A DNA stretch of 64,000 nt, from positions 1 through 64,000 of the forward strand of contig NZ_JAODUA010000012.1 of the NCBI RefSeq assembly GCF_025399895.1. Reading direction: 5' to 3'. Source of the DNA: Streptomyces sp. ASQP_92 (lineage in GTDB: Bacteria > Actinomycetota > Actinomycetes > Streptomycetales > Streptomycetaceae). The stretch's first letter is position 1, and each line of letters starts with the position of its first letter. The notes beneath the pieces were generated by a model that saw only the letters and a list, made by a program, of their open reading frames with translations, did not search any database and had not been told where the DNA came from. Of this stretch, positions 18,729 through 26,733 are shown one piece after another. Position numbers and translations under genes: made by a program.

Positions 18729-18783
18729 CACGAGACACCTCATCTGCGACACCCCAGCGCTCCTGCCGAGGAACCCCCGCACC

Positions 18784-19287
18784 ATGAACAGCAGCCACAG
18801 CGACCTCCAGATCGCCGGCGACATCCTGGAGGTCCAGCACCTCCTCCAGCCCGCCCGTGAGCACCCCGCAACCGTCGCCGAGTTCGCCGGACTCGCCCGT
18901 GCCATCGCCGCCGACCGCTCCCAGTGGGCCCACCTCGTCCAGTACGACGCCGTCTCGCGCTGGTACCACCGGCTGCGCACCGGGCCCGGCTACGAGGTCT
19001 GGCTGCTTTCCTGGGTGCCCGGTCAGGGCAGCGGCGCCCACGACCACGGCGCGTCCTCGGGCGTGCTGACCGTCCTGGACGGCGAGCTGACCGAGCACAC
19101 CGAGCGCGGCGTACGGAGCCTGGCCGCCGGGTCCCAGCGGGTGTTCGCGCCGGGCTACGCCCACGACGTCGTCAACGACTCCCTGGAACCGGCCGTGAGC
19201 CTGCACATCTACTACCCCGGCCTGACCGACATGCCGATGCACCCCGCCCAGGCCTCCCGGGCGGCCCAGAACGCCGTACCGGCCTGA
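18784..19287 (+). CDS. Cysteine dioxygenase family protein (cupin)
   Basis: 167-aa cytosolic non-haem Fe(II) enzyme expected to oxidise L-cysteine to cysteine sulfinate. The three-His iron site is visible: H86 and H88 in GAHDHG, and H127 in PGYAHDV. Start ATG 18784 has only a distant GAGGA site, consistent with regulated expression. A cysteine-rich leader ORF lies upstream, so expression should follow cysteine level. cofD follows 38 bp downstream on the same strand. Other thiol dioxygenases have the same fold, so the substrate is inferred mainly from the family and the leader. Confidence 0.9.
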   Translation: MNSSHSDLQIAGDILEVQHLLQPAREHPATVAEFAGLARAIAADRSQWAHLVQYDAVSRWYHRLRTGPGYEVWLLSWVPGQGSGAHDHGASSGVLTVLDGELTEHTERGVRSLAAGSQRVFAPGYAHDVVNDSLEPAVSLHIYYPGLTDMPMHPAQASRAAQNAVPA

Positions 19288-19325
19288 GCGCTCGGGGGCC
19301 ACGCCCGGCCTGACAGACTGTCCGC

Positions 19326-20282
19326 ATGCGCATTGTGGTTCTGGCAGGCGGCATCGGTGGTGCCCGCTTCCTCCGTGGTCTCAAGTCCGCCGCCCCCGAC
19401 GCGGACATCACCGTCATCGGCAACACCGGCGACGACATCCACCTGTTCGGCCTGAAGGTCTGCCCCGACCTGGACACCGTGATGTACACCCTGGGCGGTG
19501 GCATCAACGAGGAGCAGGGCTGGGGGCGTACGGACGAGTCCTTCACCGTGAAGGAGGAGCTCGCCGCGTACGGGGTCGGGCCCGAGTGGTTCGGGCTCGG
19601 CGACCGCGACTTCGCCACCCACATCGTCCGTACGCAGATGCTCGGCGCGGGCTACCCGCTGAGCGCCGTCACCGAGGCGCTGTGCGCGCGCTGGCAGCCC
19701 GGTGTCCGCCTCATCCCGATGTCCGACGACCGCGTCGAGACCCATGTCGCCATCGATGTGGACGGCGAGCGCAGGGCGGTGCACTTCCAGGAGTACTGGG
19801 TGAAGCTGCGGGCCTCCGTGGAAGCGCAGGCCGTCGTGCCGGTCGGCGCCGAGCAGGCCAAGCCCGCGCCCGGTGTCCTCGAGGCGATCGCCTCGGCCGA
19901 CGTCATCCTCTTCCCGCCGTCCAACCCGGTCGTCTCGGTCGGCACCATCCTGGCCGTGCCCGGCATCCGCGAGGCGATCGCCGAGGCGGGGGTGCCGGTG
20001 GTGGGCCTGTCCCCCATCGTCGGGGACGCCCCGGTGCGCGGCATGGCCGACAAGGTGCTCGCGGCGGTCGGCGTGGAGTCCACGGCGGCGGCGGTCGCCG
20101 AGCACTACGGTTCGGGCCTGCTCGACGGCTGGCTGGTCGACACCGTGGACGCGGCCTCGACCGCCCGCGTCGAGGAGGCGGGCATCCGCTGCCGCGCGGT
20201 GCCGTTGATGATGAGTGACCTGGACGCGACGGCCGCGATGGCCCGCGAGGCGCTGACCCTCGCCGAGGAGGTCCGCGCGTGA
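19326..20282 (+). CDS. cofD: 2-phospho-L-lactate (phosphoenolpyruvate) transferase of coenzyme F420 synthesis
   Basis: 318-aa cytosolic enzyme (CofD/FbiA) that transfers the phospho-lactyl or phosphoenolpyruvyl unit from its GDP-activated form to the deazaflavin FO, giving F420-0 or dehydro-F420-0. It starts MRIVVLAGGIGGARFLRGL, the family signature, and has GNTGDD and FPPSNPVVSVG further on. In actinobacteria the donor is thought to come from phosphoenolpyruvate. It overlaps cofE by four bases (GTGA), so the two are coupled. Confidence 0.96.
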   Translation: MRIVVLAGGIGGARFLRGLKSAAPDADITVIGNTGDDIHLFGLKVCPDLDTVMYTLGGGINEEQGWGRTDESFTVKEELAAYGVGPEWFGLGDRDFATHIVRTQMLGAGYPLSAVTEALCARWQPGVRLIPMSDDRVETHVAIDVDGERRAVHFQEYWVKLRASVEAQAVVPVGAEQAKPAPGVLEAIASADVILFPPSNPVVSVGTILAVPGIREAIAEAGVPVVGLSPIVGDAPVRGMADKVLAAVGVESTAAAVAEHYGSGLLDGWLVDTVDAASTARVEEAGIRCRAVPLMMSDLDATAAMAREALTLAEEVRA

Positions 20283-21571
20283 GCCCTGCCTCCTTCCGGG
20301 TGTGGGCGGTGCCCGGGCTGCCCGAGGTGGGCCCCGGCGACGACCTCGCCAAGCTGATCGCGGCGGCCGAGCCCGGCCTCGCCGACGGCGACATCCTGCT
20401 CGTCACCTCGAAGATCGTCTCCAAGGCGGAGGGCCGGATCACCGAGGCCGCCGACCGCGAGGCGGCCATCGACGCCGAGACGGTACGGGTGGTCGCGCGA
20501 CGCGGCACCCTGCGCATCGTCGAGAACCGGCAGGGCCTGATCATGGCCGCGGCGGGCGTGGACGCCTCCAACACCCCGGCCGGGACGGTCCTGTTGCTGC
20601 CCGAGGACCCGGACGCCTCGGCGGCTGCGATCCGGGCCGGGCTGCGTGCCGCGCTCGGCGTCGAGGTCGGCGTGATCGTCACGGACACCTTCGGCCGGCC
20701 CTGGCGCAACGGCCTCACCGACGTGGCGATCGGCGCCAGCGGCGTACGCGTCCTGGACGACCTGCGCGGCGGCACGGACGCGCACGGCAATCCGCTGAGC
20801 GCGACGGTGATCTCGCTCGCCGACGAACTGGCCGCGGCGGGCGACCTGGTGAAGGGCAAGGCGGGCGGGCTCCCGGTCGCCGTGGTCCGCGGCCTGGGAC
20901 ACCTCGCGGGCGACGGTTCGGCCCGCGAGATGGTGCGCGCCGCGGCCGACGACATGTTCCGCCTGGGCACCTCCGAGGCGGTACGGGAGGCGGTCACCCA
21001 GCGGCGTACGGTACGGGCCTTCACGGACGAGCCGGTCGACCCGGGGGCCGTGCGGCGCGCGGTGGCGGCGGCGGTGACCGCGCCGGCCCCGCACCACACC
21101 ACGCCCTGGCGGTTCGTGCTGCTCGAATCGAGCGCGTCCCGCACCCGGCTGGTCGACGCGATGCGGGACGCCTGGATCGGTGACCTACGCCGCGACGGCA
21201 AGTCCGAGGAGTCGATCGCGAAGCGGGTCGCGCGGGGCGAAGTCCTGCGCGCGGCACCGTACTTGGTGGTTCCCTGCCTGGTGACGGACGGCGCGCACCA
21301 CTACGGCGACGCGCGGCGCGACGGCGCCGAGCGCGAGATGTTCGTGGTCGCCATGGGCGCCGGCGTACAGAACTTCCTGGTGGCCCTCGCGGGTGAGCGG
21401 CTCGGCTCGGCGTGGGTGTCCTCGACGATGTTCTGCCGCGATGTCGTACGCGACGTCCTGGACCTGCCCGCCGGGTGGGACCCGATGGGCGCGGTGGCCG
21501 TCGGTCACGCGGCCGAGCCGCCCCGGGAGCGCCCGGAGCGTGAGGCGTCGGCGTTCATCGAGGTGCGCTGA
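20279..21571 (+). CDS. cofE: Coenzyme F420-0:L-glutamate ligase with fused FMN nitroreductase domain
   Basis: 430-aa bifunctional FbiB-type protein. The N-terminal CofE domain (about 1-245; GDILLVTSKIVSKAEGR, DTFGRPWRNGLTDVAIG) adds glutamates to F420-0. The C-terminal nitroreductase-like domain (about 246-430; QRRTVRAFTDEPVD, AMGAGVQNFLVALAGERLG) binds FMN and reduces dehydro-F420-0 in mycobacterial homologues. GTG 20279 overlaps the cofD stop. The fusion is the usual actinobacterial arrangement. Confidence 0.96.
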   Translation: MSPASFRVWAVPGLPEVGPGDDLAKLIAAAEPGLADGDILLVTSKIVSKAEGRITEAADREAAIDAETVRVVARRGTLRIVENRQGLIMAAAGVDASNTPAGTVLLLPEDPDASAAAIRAGLRAALGVEVGVIVTDTFGRPWRNGLTDVAIGASGVRVLDDLRGGTDAHGNPLSATVISLADELAAAGDLVKGKAGGLPVAVVRGLGHLAGDGSAREMVRAAADDMFRLGTSEAVREAVTQRRTVRAFTDEPVDPGAVRRAVAAAVTAPAPHHTTPWRFVLLESSASRTRLVDAMRDAWIGDLRRDGKSEESIAKRVARGEVLRAAPYLVVPCLVTDGAHHYGDARRDGAEREMFVVAMGAGVQNFLVALAGERLGSAWVSSTMFCRDVVRDVLDLPAGWDPMGAVAVGHAAEPPRERPEREASAFIEVR

Positions 21572-21617
21572 GCGGGCGCCGGGGCCCGAATCCCCTGCGC
21601 TCCCGCGCCCAACTCCC

Positions 21618-22583
21618 CTACAGGCGGGCGATGTTGTTGGGCTGGAAGCGGGGGGCCCGGCGCGGCGGGATGCGTCCGCTGAGCAGGATCAGGCGGGCGG
21701 CCCGGTGGCGCTGGCCCGCGTACGGTTCGAGCAGGGCCAGCATCTCCTCGTCGTCGGCGTCGCGGTTGCCGGCCAGGGCGTGGCCGATGATGCCGGGCAG
21801 GTGGAGATCTCCGACCGTCACCAAGTCGGGTGCGCCGATGGCCCGTTGGAGGGTTTCGGCGGCCGTCCAGGGGCCGATGCCGGGGATGAGCCGGAGCCGC
21901 TCGGCGGCCTGCGTCTGCTCCATCCCGGCGGCCTCCTCCATGCGGCGGGCCACCCGCACGGCGCGCATGACGGTGTCCGAGCGCTTGGAGTCGACGCCGG
22001 CGCGGTGCCACTCCCAGGACGGGATCATCGCCCACTGCCGGGCGTCGGGCATCACATACATGCCCTCGGGGGCGCCGGGGGCGGGCTCGCCGAAACCCCG
22101 CACCAGGAGCCGCCAGGCGCGGTAGGCCTCGGTCGCGGTGACCTTCTGTTCCAGGACGGACGGAATCAGTGACTCCAGGACCAGGCCGGTACGCGTCAGG
22201 CGCAGGCCCGGGCGGTTGCGGTGGGTCTCCGCGAGGAGGCGGTGGCGGGGCTCGAAGGCCTCCGGGTCGTCCAACTCACCCAGCATCGCCGGGAGTTGCT
22301 CCAGCATCCACTCCGCGCCCGCGCCCCACGCCTCGGCGTGCGCGGTGTCCTTGACGGCGGTCACGCGGAGGGTGGCGGGGCCGGCGGGGGTGCGGGAGGT
22401 GCGCCATACGGCGCCGTCGGGGGTGGTGCGGTAGGTGGGGTCGCCGGGGCCGCGTCTGAGGGGGCCGAGGGTGAGGGGCAGGTCGAGGGGGCCCCTGCGG
22501 GTCACCCATACCCGGGTCTGCCCTGCCGGGCGGGGGGTGGGGGTGCGGAGGGTGGGGGTGCGGGGGGTGAATCGTCCTGCCAC
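21618..22583 (-). CDS. DNA-3-methyladenine glycosylase-like HhH-GPD protein
   Basis: 321-aa base-excision-repair glycosylase of the AlkA type. The helix-hairpin-helix LRLIPGIGPWTAAET is followed by the GPD-region Asp in VTVGDLHLP, placing the catalytic acid correctly. The N-terminal 90 residues form the variable beta domain (TLGPLRRGPGDPTY). It removes alkylated or otherwise damaged bases; the exact substrate is not decided by sequence. It is convergent with cofE, and the first 15 residues are Pro/Thr-rich, so the true start could be slightly downstream. Confidence 0.88.
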   Translation of the reverse strand: MAGRFTPRTPTLRTPTPRPAGQTRVWVTRRGPLDLPLTLGPLRRGPGDPTYRTTPDGAVWRTSRTPAGPATLRVTAVKDTAHAEAWGAGAEWMLEQLPAMLGELDDPEAFEPRHRLLAETHRNRPGLRLTRTGLVLESLIPSVLEQKVTATEAYRAWRLLVRGFGEPAPGAPEGMYVMPDARQWAMIPSWEWHRAGVDSKRSDTVMRAVRVARRMEEAAGMEQTQAAERLRLIPGIGPWTAAETLQRAIGAPDLVTVGDLHLPGIIGHALAGNRDADDEEMLALLEPYAGQRHRAARLILLSGRIPPRRAPRFQPNNIARL

Positions 22584-22634
22584 GGTCGTTCCTCGGGGAT
22601 GGGCTGCCCCCCGAGCCTACGCGCCCCGGCCCCC

Positions 22635-23046
22635 TGGGGCTCCGCCCCAGACCCCGTTCGCGCCTGAACGGCGCTCGTCCTCAAACGCCGGACGGGCTGA
22701 AATGCCCGATGCGGGCCAGCACCAGCACCGCTAAGGGGCGCGGGGAACTGCGCGAGAAGCGACCACGATCCGCGGACGAAGGCGGGTTTTGGGGGCGCGA
22801 GGAACTGCCCGAGAAGCGGGCACGGTCCGCGGACGAAGGCGGGTTTTGGGGGCGCGGGGAACTGCGCGAGAAGCGGGCGCGGTCCGCAGGACCCAGAGGG
22901 GTAAGGGGCGCGAGGAACTGCGCGAAAAGCCCCCCGCGGCCCGCAGACGAAAACGGGGTCCCAGGGGCGCGAGGAACTGCGCGAAAAGCGACCACGGCCC
23001 GCAGGATCCAGAGGGGTGAGGGGCGCGGGGAACTGCGCGGAAAGCC
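22635..23046 (+). repeat. Streptomyces intergenic repeat region: hairpin block plus six-unit ~57-bp array
   Basis: A short hairpin block (TGGGGCTCCGCCCCA, 22635-22649, then a conserved tail to about 22700) is followed by six copies of GGGGCGCGGGGAACTGCGCG or close variants, starting at 22735, 22792, 22849, 22905, 22964 and 23020. The spacing is 56-59 bp, and the variable part between copies usually contains GTCCGC. The same families recur at 44.7-45.1 kb and, inverted, at 63.35-63.96 kb. There is no credible gene here; frames spanning the array are open only because 57 is divisible by three. Confidence 0.9.
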
Positions 23047-23117
23047 TCGCACCCCATGTCACGCCACGCCACGCCACGCCCGCGCGAGCGGGTCCCGGCC
23101 GCGGCCCGGAGCGCGGG

Positions 23118-24200
23118 CTACTGGTCCGAGGAGAAGCGGACCGCACCCCCCGGCAGCACCGCGTCACACCACACCCGCGCCCCCGCACGCAACTCGTTGT
23201 CGGGGCCGACGACCGCCCCGTCCCCCACCACCGCCCCCTCGAGCACCGTGCGGGAGCCGATGTGCGCGCCCACGCCGACCAGGGAGTCCGTGATCACCGC
23301 TCCGGGGTCGACGACCGCGTCGGACAGGATCGTGCTGCCGATGATGCGCGCGCCCTCGCCCACCACCGCCCCGCGGCCCACCACCGTGCCGCCGGTCAGC
23401 TTGGCGTCGGGGGCAATCCGGGCCGTCGGCAGGACCAGGCGGTCGCCGCAGCGGCCCGGGACGGCGGGGGAAGGGACGTGGCCGAGCACCAGGTCCGCCG
23501 AGCCCCTGACGAAGGCCTGGGGGGTGCCCAGGTCCAGCCAGTACGTCGAGTCCACCATCCCCTGGAGGTGGGCCCCGCGTGCCAGCAGGCCGGGGAAGGT
23601 CTCGCGTTCCACCGAGACCGGACGACCCCGCGGGATCTCGTCGATCACCGAGCGCCGGAACACGTACGCCCCGGCATTGATCTGGTCGGTGACGATCTCC
23701 TCCGGCGTCTGGGGCTTCTCCAGGAACGCCGTGACCCGGCCGGTCTCGTCCGTGGGGACCAGGCCGAACGCCCTCGGGTCGTCGACCCGGGTCAGATGCA
23801 GGGAGACGTCCGCGCCGGACGCGCCGTGGGTGTCCACCAGCGCCCTGATGTCCAGGCCCGTCAGGATGTCGCCGTTGAAGATCAGGACCGGCTCGTCGGG
23901 CCCGGAGCGCAGCCGCGAGGCCACGTTGCGGATCGCGCCGCCGGTGCCGAGCGGCTCGTCCTCCGTGACGTATTCGAGGGAGAGGCCGAGCGCCGAGCCG
24001 TCCCCGAAGTACGGCTCGAACACCTCGGCCAGATAGGAGGTGGCCAGAACGATGTGGTCGACGCCCGCCGCACGGGCCCGCGCCAGCTGGTGGGTCAGGA
24101 AGGGGACCCCGGCCGCCGGAACCATCGGCTTGGGCGTGTTCACCGTGAGCGGGCGCAGCCTGGTGCCCTTGCCGCCGACAAGGAGGATCGCTTCTGTCAC
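23118..24200 (-). CDS. Sugar-1-phosphate nucleotidyltransferase (mannose-1-phosphate guanylyltransferase-like)
   Basis: 360-aa cytosolic enzyme making an NDP-sugar, probably GDP-mannose given the manA/manB genes nearby. The N-terminal Rossmann domain has GGKGTRLRPLT, then LIFNGDIL (catalytic Asp) and FLEKPQTP. The C-terminal third is a left-handed beta-helix of hexapeptide repeats (GTVVGRGAVVGEGARI). GTG 24200 (VTEAILLVGGKG) is preferred because homologues begin there; the 16 codons upstream look like leader. The nucleotide (GTP, UTP or dTTP) is not certain from motifs alone. Confidence 0.9.
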   Translation of the reverse strand: MTEAILLVGGKGTRLRPLTVNTPKPMVPAAGVPFLTHQLARARAAGVDHIVLATSYLAEVFEPYFGDGSALGLSLEYVTEDEPLGTGGAIRNVASRLRSGPDEPVLIFNGDILTGLDIRALVDTHGASGADVSLHLTRVDDPRAFGLVPTDETGRVTAFLEKPQTPEEIVTDQINAGAYVFRRSVIDEIPRGRPVSVERETFPGLLARGAHLQGMVDSTYWLDLGTPQAFVRGSADLVLGHVPSPAVPGRCGDRLVLPTARIAPDAKLTGGTVVGRGAVVGEGARIIGSTILSDAVVDPGAVITDSLVGVGAHIGSRTVLEGAVVGDGAVVGPDNELRAGARVWCDAVLPGGAVRFSSDQ

Positions 24201-24309
24201 CTGTCGTCTCTGCTTCCTGCTGGGGCCGGCCTTCGGATTCCGTCGCATCGTTCGGCGGAACTCCCGGCCGGCCAGTGTATGCAGACCCCCCGGACGGCAT
24301 TCGCCCCGG

Positions 24310-25683
24310 TCAGCGCCGGCCCTGGTAGTGGGCTGCGGTGACGCGGGCTGAGCCGAGCCTGCCGTACAGGCGCGCGCCGGGGCAGTCGGTGGCGAAGCCG
24401 TCGCGGTGGCCGGCGATGGCGTTGAACCTGACGCTGCGACCCTTCTTGTAGCGGTTGCCGCCGCCCGAGACGAGCGTGCTCTTGCCCGCCGGGTTCACCC
24501 CGTACAGACCGAGCTTCCAGGCCGCGAGTTGCTCAACCGCCTTGAGGGCGGCGGCTGTTGGGCTGGTCTTGTTGTACGTGCCCAGGACCGCGATGCCCGT
24601 GCTGTTGGTGTTGAAACCGAGGGTGTGCGCGCCGAGCACCGCCTTGCTGACGCCCCCGGCGCGGCCCTCGTAGATGTTTCCGCACTTGTCGACCGCGAAG
24701 TTGTACCCGATGTCCCGCCAGCCGCTGCTCTTGACGTGGAAGCGGTAGATACTGCGCAGGACGGAGGCCGACTGGGCGCAGCTGTAGCCGTTGCCGGACG
24801 CGGTGTGGTGGACGAAGGCGACCTTGACGCTCTTGGTGTAGACGAAGCCGCGCTCCCGCAGCCGCTCGTCGGCGCCCCAGCCCTTGCGGGTGACGATGCG
24901 CGGCCGCGCCCCGATGTACGGACGGGCCCGCGTAGCCGAGCCGACCACCTCACCGGCCCCGGCCGCATCGTCGGACTCGGCCGCCTCACCGGCCCCGATC
25001 ACCTCACCGGCCCCGATCACCTCACCGGTCCCGGCCTCCGCCCCGATCGCCGCCTCCGCCTCGGTCCGGCTCTCGGCCCGGTCGAGGGCGGGCAGCACAT
25101 CGGGCTCTCGCAGGGCCCGGGTGCCGTCGTCGCCCCCGGCCGGTCCGGCGCCCGGGTCGACGAGGTCGAGGCGCAGTCCGCCGGGGAGTTCACCCTCCGG
25201 GTCGTTGGGCCGTACGTGTGCCTCGACGGCGTCCGAGTCGCCCACCCACAGGGGTGCGGTGGAGCCGTGCAGGGGGCGCTCGGCCTCGGCGGTGCCGGGG
25301 TCGGCGGCGTGGTCGTGGTTGTGGGTCTCCAGGTCCTGCCAGGCGGACCAGGTTCCGCCCGCCCGGGAGCGGGTGCGCACCTGGACGCTGCCGCGCAGTT
25401 CGTCGTCGGCGTTGTCCCAGACCACGCCGACCAGGGAGAACGGCCGCACCTCCCGCCGGGTCAGGCCCTCTTGGGTGGCGCCGCCCGCCGCCCGGTCCGT
25501 GTCGGGCAGCGGCCCCATGGGCAGCGACTGGGTGGATCCGGCGAGTTCCGCCGAGGCGGGGGCCGCGGCGGAACGCGCCGCCGCGACGGGCGCCATGGAC
25601 GCCAGGGGGACGGTGAGGGCCGCGACAGCGGCGACGCCGATCGAAGACGCAAGGAAGCTACGCATGGTGACGATCGTGGTCAT
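24310..25683 (-). CDS. Secreted PGRP-type N-acetylmuramoyl-L-alanine amidase
   Basis: 457-aa exported enzyme that cuts between MurNAc and the stem peptide of peptidoglycan. Residues 1-36 form a signal peptide. A Glu/Ala-rich linker follows, including three copies of an 18-bp DNA repeat (24983-25030). The amidase/PGRP domain runs from about 259 (RPRIVTRKGWGAD). Zinc ligands are visible: His in FVHHTAS, His in GHRDG and Cys in DCPGA, and the catalytic Tyr is in IGYNF, so it should be active. ATG 25683 and ATG 25665 are both possible starts. It is divergent from the TIGR03089 gene. Confidence 0.92.
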   Translation of the reverse strand: MTTIVTMRSFLASSIGVAAVAALTVPLASMAPVAAARSAAAPASAELAGSTQSLPMGPLPDTDRAAGGATQEGLTRREVRPFSLVGVVWDNADDELRGSVQVRTRSRAGGTWSAWQDLETHNHDHAADPGTAEAERPLHGSTAPLWVGDSDAVEAHVRPNDPEGELPGGLRLDLVDPGAGPAGGDDGTRALREPDVLPALDRAESRTEAEAAIGAEAGTGEVIGAGEVIGAGEAAESDDAAGAGEVVGSATRARPYIGARPRIVTRKGWGADERLRERGFVYTKSVKVAFVHHTASGNGYSCAQSASVLRSIYRFHVKSSGWRDIGYNFAVDKCGNIYEGRAGGVSKAVLGAHTLGFNTNSTGIAVLGTYNKTSPTAAALKAVEQLAAWKLGLYGVNPAGKSTLVSGGGNRYKKGRSVRFNAIAGHRDGFATDCPGARLYGRLGSARVTAAHYQGRR

Positions 25684-25794
25684 ACTTGTACAAATCTGTC
25701 CATTGCTGACCTGACGGGTCGTCGGCCAAACCGGTGTACGCACCCGGCCCACCGGCGCCGGTGCCGCCCGGGCGCGCCGCGTAGCCTTGCCCGC

Positions 25795-26547
25795 GTGAAC
25801 GCCAGCGACCGCACCCCTGCCGACCTGCTGCGATCCGCGCTCGCCGCGGACCCGGGCCGCCCCCTGATCACCTTCTACGACGACGCCACCGGCGAACGCG
25901 TGGAACTGTCCGTCGCCACCTTCGCCAATTGGGTGGCCAAGACCGCCAATCTGCTCCAGGGCGACCTCGCCGCCGCGCCCGGCGACCGGCTCGCGCTGCT
26001 GCTCCCGGCGCACTGGCAGAGCGCGGTGTGGCTGATGGCCTGCCACTCGGTGGGCGTCACCGTCGAGATCGGCGGCGACCCGGCGGCGGCCGACCTCGTG
26101 GTCAGCGGCCCCGACACCCTGGAGGAGGCCCGTGCCTGCACCGGCGAGCGGGTGGCGCTCGCGCTGCGCCCGCTCGGTGGACGCTTCCCGCAGCCGCCCG
26201 CGGGCTTCGCGGACTACGCCGTCGAGGTGCCGGGCCAGGGCGACCGGTTCGCGCCGTTCTCGCCCGTCGACCCGGACGCCCCCGCGCTCGCCGTGGACGA
26301 CGAGGAGCTCAGTGCCGCCGGACTCGTGACGCGGGCCCGCGCGGAGGCCGCCGGCCTCGGCCTCGCCGCCGGTGCGCGGCTGCTCTCGGCGCGGGCGTAC
26401 GACAGCTGGGCCGGACTCGCGAGCGGCCTGTACGCCCCGCTCGCCTCGGGCGGTTCGGTCGTGCTCTGCCGCAACCTGGCCCAACTCGCCGACGGGGGGC
26501 TGGAGAAGCGGGTCGAGAGCGAGCGGGTCACGCATCGCGCGCCGTGA
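25795..26547 (+). CDS. TIGR03089 family protein
   Basis: 250-aa actinobacterial protein resembling a truncated AMP-binding enzyme (PLITFYDDATGERVELS, FANWVAKTANLLQ) but lacking the C-terminal half and the usual ATP loop. Start is GTG 25795 (VNASDRTPADLL), where homologues begin. It lies next to the LCP cluster, as in other Streptomyces, yet no function is established. With the catalytic part missing it is unlikely to be an acyl-CoA synthetase. Confidence 0.88.
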   Translation: MNASDRTPADLLRSALAADPGRPLITFYDDATGERVELSVATFANWVAKTANLLQGDLAAAPGDRLALLLPAHWQSAVWLMACHSVGVTVEIGGDPAAADLVVSGPDTLEEARACTGERVALALRPLGGRFPQPPAGFADYAVEVPGQGDRFAPFSPVDPDAPALAVDDEELSAAGLVTRARAEAAGLGLAAGARLLSARAYDSWAGLASGLYAPLASGGSVVLCRNLAQLADGGLEKRVESERVTHRAP

Positions 26548-26733
26548 GCGTCCCGCCTCGGTGACGAGGTGCTGATCTCCACCCTTGTGGCCCACCACGG
26601 GGCCCGGCCCCCGGCTTCCGGCGGGACCTCCGGTACATGATCGGTCGTACGCAACCATGCGTGCGATTCGGCCGTCTACCGGGGTGCCCGGCGGGGCGCC
26701 GCGCCCGCCGCCCCCCTGTGATGGCCCGTAAGG

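Noticed and set aside
22735..23046. Regularly spaced repeats read as a CRISPR array
   Set aside because: The spacing of 56-59 bp would fit loosely, but the spacers are themselves similar to one another, the repeats vary, no cas gene is near, and the same unit occurs singly elsewhere.
22709..23293. Open frames across the repeat arrays (also 63301-63606) as genes
   Set aside because: They are open in several frames because the repeat period is near 57 bp; products are repetitive Arg/Glu/Gly sequence with no ribosome site or family.
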